Positions 60,505 to 64,000 of a DNA stretch of 64,000 nt are shown here, in pieces (the first letter of the stretch is position 1; every line of letters starts with the position of its first letter). The position numbers were made by a program, and so were the translations under genes. The DNA is from Deinococcus aerophilus (GTDB lineage Bacteria; Deinococcota; Deinococci; Deinococcales; Deinococcaceae), in assembly GCF_014647075.1 (NCBI RefSeq), contig NZ_BMOM01000004.1, positions 124,001 to 188,000 on the forward strand. The letters are read 5' to 3'. The notes under the pieces are model-generated. The model was not told where the DNA came from. It searched no databases and saw nothing but the letters and a program-made list of their open reading frames with translations.

Positions 60505-60575
60505 GCGCAGCCCCCCACCGCCCGGTGACTCTGGCACTCCGCAATTTGGCGGATGCGGACCGGGGGAAGCCTGAG

Positions 60576-60581
60576 GATACT
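60576..60581 (+). promoter_or_regulatory. -10 box, P-loop kinase gene
   Basis: GATACT, eight bases before the ATG. Confidence 0.45.
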
Positions 60582-60589
60582 GGACAGTC

Positions 60590-61102
60590 ATGCAAAGAAT
60601 CATCGTCATCGGAACCACCGGCAGCGGCAAGACCACCCTGGCGCGGAACATCGCCGGGCGGCTGCGCCTGCCGCATGGAGAGCAGGATGCCTGGAACCAC
60701 GGTCCCGGCTGGCAGCCCGCGCCGGAGGCGGACTTCCGGGCGGCGGTGGACGCCTTTACCTCGGGGCCAGCGTGGGTGATGGACGGCAACTACCGCAAGG
60801 CGCGTGACATCGGCTGGGCACGGGCCGACACGCTGGTGTGGCTGGATTATCCGGGGCAGCTGGTGTTCTGGCGGTTGCTCACCCGGACCGCGCGGCGCGT
60901 TGTAGGACGGCAGGAACTGTGGAACGGCAACCGCGAGACGCTGCGCGGAGCCTTCGAGGCCGACGCCCCGCTGCGCTGGTTTTTCCGGACCCACTGGCAC
61001 CGGCGGCGGGAAACGCCGGAGCTGACCACCGGGTTCCCGCACCTGACCGTGATCCGGCTGCGCTCGGCGTGTGAAACCCGGCGCTGGCTCCAGAACCTTT
61101 AG
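60590..61102 (+). CDS. P-loop nucleoside/shikimate-kinase-like protein
   Basis: 170 residues. Walker A is IGTTGSGKTTLARNIAGRL; WVMDGNYRK and DTLVWLDYP are typical of the topology-modulation (FlaR-like) kinase family. The substrate is unknown. GATACT ends eight bases before the ATG. Its end overlaps the end of the convergent GH13 gene by four bases. Confidence 0.85.
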   Translation: MQRIIVIGTTGSGKTTLARNIAGRLRLPHGEQDAWNHGPGWQPAPEADFRAAVDAFTSGPAWVMDGNYRKARDIGWARADTLVWLDYPGQLVFWRLLTRTARRVVGRQELWNGNRETLRGAFEADAPLRWFFRTHWHRRRETPELTTGFPHLTVIRLRSACETRRWLQNL

Positions 61103-62916
61103 CCCTGCAGCACAATCCGCCCGCCTGCCGCGTCCAGCGTGATGGCCCCGCCCGGATACTCCTCGCCGCTCAGCGCGTCGCGCCACGGGCCTGCCGGCAG
61201 CGTCAGAGAGACGGGATGGGGCTGCGTCCGCCGGCTGGCCAGCACGGCGGCCCGCTCAGGGCGCCCGTCCGGGTGGGTGTACTCGCGCAGAAAAGCCACG
61301 GCGTCCGCCTCGGCGTGCAGGAACCTCAGGGTTCCCTCCTGCAGCACATGGGTGTCGCGGCGCAGGTGAATCAGGGACCGGACCTTGCCGCGCAGCTCGG
61401 TGTCCCACCGCTCCTCATCCCACGGCATCGGTTCGCGGCACCACGGCATGTTGCCGGGGCGGCTTTGCGTGACGCCCACCTCGGAGCCGTAGTAGGTGCA
61501 GGGCACGCCGGCGTAGCCCATCAGCAGCGTGTAGGCGGCCAGAAACCGGGTCCGGTCGTTTCCGATCCGGAACAGCGCCCGCCCGATGTCGTGGGATTCG
61601 AGCAGGTTGAACATGCTCAGGGCCACCTGGGGCGGCAGGGCGTGATAGGCGTCCCACAGCATGTCGGCCAGCTCGGTGCCGTCCAGGCGGCTGGGCTCCC
61701 CGTAATAGGTGGCTCCCGCGAGCCACTGCATCACCGGCAGGCCGAAGCCGTGGTAATTCATGCTCGCGTCCTCGCCCTGGCCGTCCAGCGCGTGTTCGGG
61801 ATCGAAGAAGCGTTCGCCGAACACGTAGGCGTCAGCGCGCTCCTCACGCGCCGCCCGCTTCAGGGTGCGGTGCAGCGGCAGGTTGTCCTCATCGGTGCCG
61901 CCTGCGCCGATCATGTGGGCGACGTCCAGCCGCCAGCCCGCCGCCCCCCGGCGCAGCCAGTGGCGCACCACGCTTTCCTCGCCGCTCAGGAATTCCTGCA
62001 CGGCGTACTCGTTGCGGTAGTCGATCTTGGGCAACGTCGGCACGTCGAAAAACGAGTGGTACGGAGGCTTGCCCGCCTCGTCGCGCCACGTGAACAGGGC
62101 GCGCTCGGGGGCGTCCTCGCGCTCCAGCGCGGCTTTAAAAAGCGCATTCTCGTTGCCCAGGTGGTTGAACACGCCGTCCAGCACGATCTTGACCCCTGCA
62201 GCGTGTGCCGCGCCCGCCAGCTCGTCCCAGGCCGCGTCGCCGCCCAGGTGGGGGTCCACGTGGCGGTAATCGGTGATGTCGTAGCGGTGGTTGCTGGGCG
62301 AGACGAAGATGGGGGTCAGCCACAGCGCTCCCACGCCCAGGTCGGTCAGGTAGGGCAGCGCCGCCGTGATGCCGTTCAGGTCGCCGCCGTAATGGCCGTG
62401 AATGTCGCCCCAGGCGTCCACCGGATGATCCCACGGCACGTGCTCGACCTCGCGGCCCGCGTAGTTGTATTCGCCGGTCTGGACGTCGTTGCTGGGATCT
62501 CCATTGCGGAAACGGTCGGGAAAGATCTGGTAGAACACGCACTTCCAGGCCCACTCGGGCGCCTTGTAGCCGGCAAGGTACTGAAACCAGTTGCGAAAGC
62601 CGCGCCGGGTGTGGTGCAGGCCCAGGGCTGTGAGGTTCAGGTGGTCGTCCGCGAGGTCCAGCTGCCACGCGTAGCGCACCCGCGCGTCGTGGACTGGCAA
62701 CTCGGCCTCGAACCAGCGGCCCTCGCCGCTCAGCTCCGTCACCTCGTGCGCCGGGGCCGTCTCGATCTCGCCCACCCGCACGAACCTCAGCGTCACCGCC
62801 GTCACCGGCAGGGTGGTCCGCATCCGCACCCGCACCGTCTCGCCCCTTGCCGCTCCCAGCCGCGCGGTGTAGGCAGGGGAGTGGTCGTGCTGCGCTTCCA
62901 AAGTCATGATCGTCAT
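61099..62916 (-). CDS. GH13 maltodextrin hydrolase (neopullulanase/MalZ type)
   Basis: 605 residues. An N-terminal beta-sandwich (about 1-115) precedes the barrel. GWRLDVAHMI holds the nucleophile Asp, YVFGERFFD the acid Glu and LLESHDIGRA the third Asp. The N-domain and YQIFPDRFRNGDPSND fit cyclomaltodextrinase/neopullulanase/MalZ enzymes. There is no signal peptide, so it acts in the cytosol. GGAGG precedes the ATG. A 20-base-arm hairpin sits in its leader, and a GntR regulator is divergent. Confidence 0.92.
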   Translation of the reverse strand: MTIMTLEAQHDHSPAYTARLGAARGETVRVRMRTTLPVTAVTLRFVRVGEIETAPAHEVTELSGEGRWFEAELPVHDARVRYAWQLDLADDHLNLTALGLHHTRRGFRNWFQYLAGYKAPEWAWKCVFYQIFPDRFRNGDPSNDVQTGEYNYAGREVEHVPWDHPVDAWGDIHGHYGGDLNGITAALPYLTDLGVGALWLTPIFVSPSNHRYDITDYRHVDPHLGGDAAWDELAGAAHAAGVKIVLDGVFNHLGNENALFKAALEREDAPERALFTWRDEAGKPPYHSFFDVPTLPKIDYRNEYAVQEFLSGEESVVRHWLRRGAAGWRLDVAHMIGAGGTDEDNLPLHRTLKRAAREERADAYVFGERFFDPEHALDGQGEDASMNYHGFGLPVMQWLAGATYYGEPSRLDGTELADMLWDAYHALPPQVALSMFNLLESHDIGRALFRIGNDRTRFLAAYTLLMGYAGVPCTYYGSEVGVTQSRPGNMPWCREPMPWDEERWDTELRGKVRSLIHLRRDTHVLQEGTLRFLHAEADAVAFLREYTHPDGRPERAAVLASRRTQPHPVSLTLPAGPWRDALSGEEYPGGAITLDAAGGRIVLQG

Positions 62917-62934
62917 TTCCTGGGTCCTCCAAAA

Positions 62935-62993
62935 GCCCTTCCGGCACGGCCTCCTGCGCATACGGGGATGCGGGGAGGTCGTGCCGGAAGGGC
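62935..62993. repeat. Large hairpin in the leader of the GH13 gene
   Basis: Arms 62935-62954 and 62974-62993 pair at 19 of 20 positions, and the loop can add a CGCAT/ATGCG stem. On the minus strand the hairpin is followed by TTTT and then the ribosome binding site, so it resembles an attenuator. Confidence 0.7.
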
Positions 62994-63086
62994 AAGCGTT
63001 GCCTGTGGTTTGTCGGCCCCCAGTGTGGAGGGCCAGTTGCGGGAGGTCAAGGGCCCGGCTGCGGCCACGGGCAGTTGGGAATACGC

Positions 63087-63114
63087 TTGTAATCCTGCCT
63101 TCTACATGTAACAC
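63087..63114 (+). promoter_or_regulatory. Predicted promoter of the GntR gene
   Basis: TTGTAA, 16 bases, TAACAC on the plus strand, facing the GH13 promoter across the same palindrome. Confidence 0.4.
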
Positions 63115-63127
63115 TTTCCGTGTTCAA
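63099..63127 (-). promoter_or_regulatory. Predicted promoter of the GH13 gene
   Basis: On the minus strand TTGAAC, 17 bases, TAGAAG. It gives a leader near 170 bases that carries the hairpin. It overlaps the palindrome at 63110-63124. Confidence 0.45.
63110..63124. promoter_or_regulatory. AACAC-N5-GTGTT palindrome, possible GntR operator
   Basis: A perfect five-base dyad with TTTCC between, located where the two divergent promoters overlap. GntR/FadR proteins bind short palindromes of this kind. Confidence 0.5.
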
Positions 63128-63172
63128 AAATTCTTCATCTTGCAGCCGACCGCGGCGCTGGCCTGGCGACTG

Positions 63173-63180
63173 AAAGGAGG
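63173..63180 (+). promoter_or_regulatory. Ribosome binding site of the GntR gene
   Basis: AAAGGAGG. It fits TTG at 63191 (10 bases) better than TTG at 63182, which is only one base away. Confidence 0.6.
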
Positions 63181-63190
63181 CTTGTCTCTG

Positions 63191-63835
63191 TTGCAACCGA
63201 TTGCCAGCACCCGGGTCGTGGACGTTGTCCGGGATCAGTTGCGCTCCGCCATTCTGTCCGGCGAACTGGAGCCGGGCTCGCGCCTGAGCGTTCCTGAGCT
63301 GGCCCGCCGTTTTCAGGTGAGCCGCTCGCCGGTGCGCGAGGCGGTGTTGCTGCTGGTGGGCGAGGGCCTGGCGGTGGAACACACCCGCCGGGGTGTGGAG
63401 GTCGCCCGGCTGGAGGTGTCTGACCTGCTGGAGCTGTACGACCTGCGCGCCGCCCTGGAGGGTCTGGCCGCCCGGCTGGCCGCCGAGCGCATGTCGGGCG
63501 CCGAGCTGGCGGCGCTGCGCGGCGTTCTGGACGCCCAGGGAGCGGCGGCGGTAGGCGATCCCCGCCGTTTCCGGGAACTCGACCACCGCTTTCACGAGAT
63601 CGTGGTCCAGACCTGTGGCAACGCCCGCCTGTCGCGCCACGCCGCGCTGCTTGCCCGGGAGATGCGGCTGGCCGGCCCGCTGCTGGTGAACGCGCCGTGG
63701 CACCTCAAGCAAAGCCACGAGGAACACCGCGTCATCGAGCGCGCCCTGCGCCAGCGCGACGGCCCCGCCGCCGAAGCGGCCATGCGCGGCCACCTGACCC
63801 GCGTGGCGCACACCGTCCGGCAACATCACGCCTGA
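63191..63835 (+). CDS. GntR family regulator, FCD (FadR) subfamily
   Basis: 214 residues. The winged helix is VVDVVRDQLRSAILSGELEPGSRLS then LARRFQVSRSPVREAVL, followed by an all-helical FCD domain whose metal/ligand residues include DHRFHE and the final HHLTR-like region (RGHLTRVAH). It should sense a small acid or metal-bound metabolite. The TTG start is chosen by the AAAGGAGG site. It is divergent from the GH13 gene and followed by a LivK-type binding protein. Confidence 0.88.
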   Translation: MQPIASTRVVDVVRDQLRSAILSGELEPGSRLSVPELARRFQVSRSPVREAVLLLVGEGLAVEHTRRGVEVARLEVSDLLELYDLRAALEGLAARLAAERMSGAELAALRGVLDAQGAAAVGDPRRFRELDHRFHEIVVQTCGNARLSRHAALLAREMRLAGPLLVNAPWHLKQSHEEHRVIERALRQRDGPAAEAAMRGHLTRVAHTVRQHHA

Positions 63836-63901
63836 ACCCATATTCACCTGCGTGCCCACCATCTGCCGGACCCCTTCCGGCCTTCAAAAAAGGAGCTTCA
63901 C

Positions 63902-64000
63902 ATGCGTAAAGTCACCCTGTTTACCCTGGCCCTGACCCTGGCGGGCGCCGCCCAGGCCCAGAGCACCATCAAGATCGGCGCGATCACCTCGGTCACCGGC
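63902..64000 (+). CDS. LivK-type ABC substrate-binding protein (5' end only)
   Basis: The first 33 codons are seen. A signal peptide MRKVTLFTLALTLAGAAQA is followed by STIKIGAITSVTG, the start of branched-chain amino acid/amide-type (family 4) binding proteins. AAGGAG lies six bases before the ATG. It starts 66 bases after the GntR gene. Confidence 0.8.
   Translation, partial: MRKVTLFTLALTLAGAAQAQSTIKIGAITSVTG

Overview
The window looks like a piece of a Deinococcus (or close Deinococcota) chromosome. The sequence is GC-rich and gene-dense, with many 4-base ATGA/GTGA overlaps. Many genes have a TANNNT box 5-9 bases before the start codon and no ribosome binding site, the leaderless arrangement known to be common in Deinococcus. 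Gene content agrees: a CarH-like B12 regulator next to carotenoid genes, RecN, hydrophilic LEA-like proteins, a winged-helix/GAF/GGDEF-like protein and a Sat/CysC/CysH/ferredoxin-type sulfite reductase pathway. I see no rRNA, tRNA, CRISPR array, insertion sequence, integrase or phage genes. It reads as core chromosome with metabolic accessory clusters.

Layout. 1-2.8 kb: a TPR protein overlapping a winged-helix/GAF/degenerate-GGDEF protein. 3-8.2 kb: a three-gene overlap operon (DinB, histidine phosphatase, alpha/beta hydrolase), then a FAD oxidoreductase coupled to two sugar-type ABC permeases. 8.4-15 kb: LEA-like protein, isocitrate dehydrogenase, a methyltransferase/DUF503 run, signal peptidase I, patatin-like phospholipase and a compact Ser/Thr kinase. 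15-19 and 61-63 kb: two GH13 alpha-glucan hydrolases. 16.8-20.6 kb: a peptide-type ABC importer without ATPases. 20.8-25.9 kb: a GH20 hexosaminidase and sugar-binding protein divergent from a GH3 NagZ-like enzyme. 26-34 kb: housekeeping and stress genes (DegV, a hydroxyisobutyrate-dehydrogenase-like enzyme, SPFH protein, YchJ, TrmH, response regulator, GNAT, metallo-hydrolase, MATE pump).

34.4-41.7 kb is one same-strand sulfur block: DUF4395, sulfite reductase, CysC, CysH, Sat, then a sulfonate/nitrate-type ABC importer. Two almost identical 16-base motifs precede the first gene and sat. 42-43.2 kb holds tandem phosphoribosyltransferase paralogues, the second with an altered PRPP loop. 43.2-47.5 kb pairs a CarH-like regulator and an NAD-binding protein with divergent UbiA prenyltransferase and CrtI-like genes. 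A palindrome covers the regulator's own promoter and start codon.

47.5-64 kb carries PEP carboxykinase, a coiled-coil protein, recN, a PrcB-like lipoprotein, DoxX, a BMP-type binding protein, ligA, an Asp23-nusB-folD-DUF212 operon, a P-loop kinase, a GH13 enzyme with a large leader hairpin, a divergent GntR regulator, and the start of a LivK-type binding protein.

Start codons were chosen from Shine-Dalgarno sites, -10 boxes and overlaps. Functions come from motif recognition only; no database search was possible.
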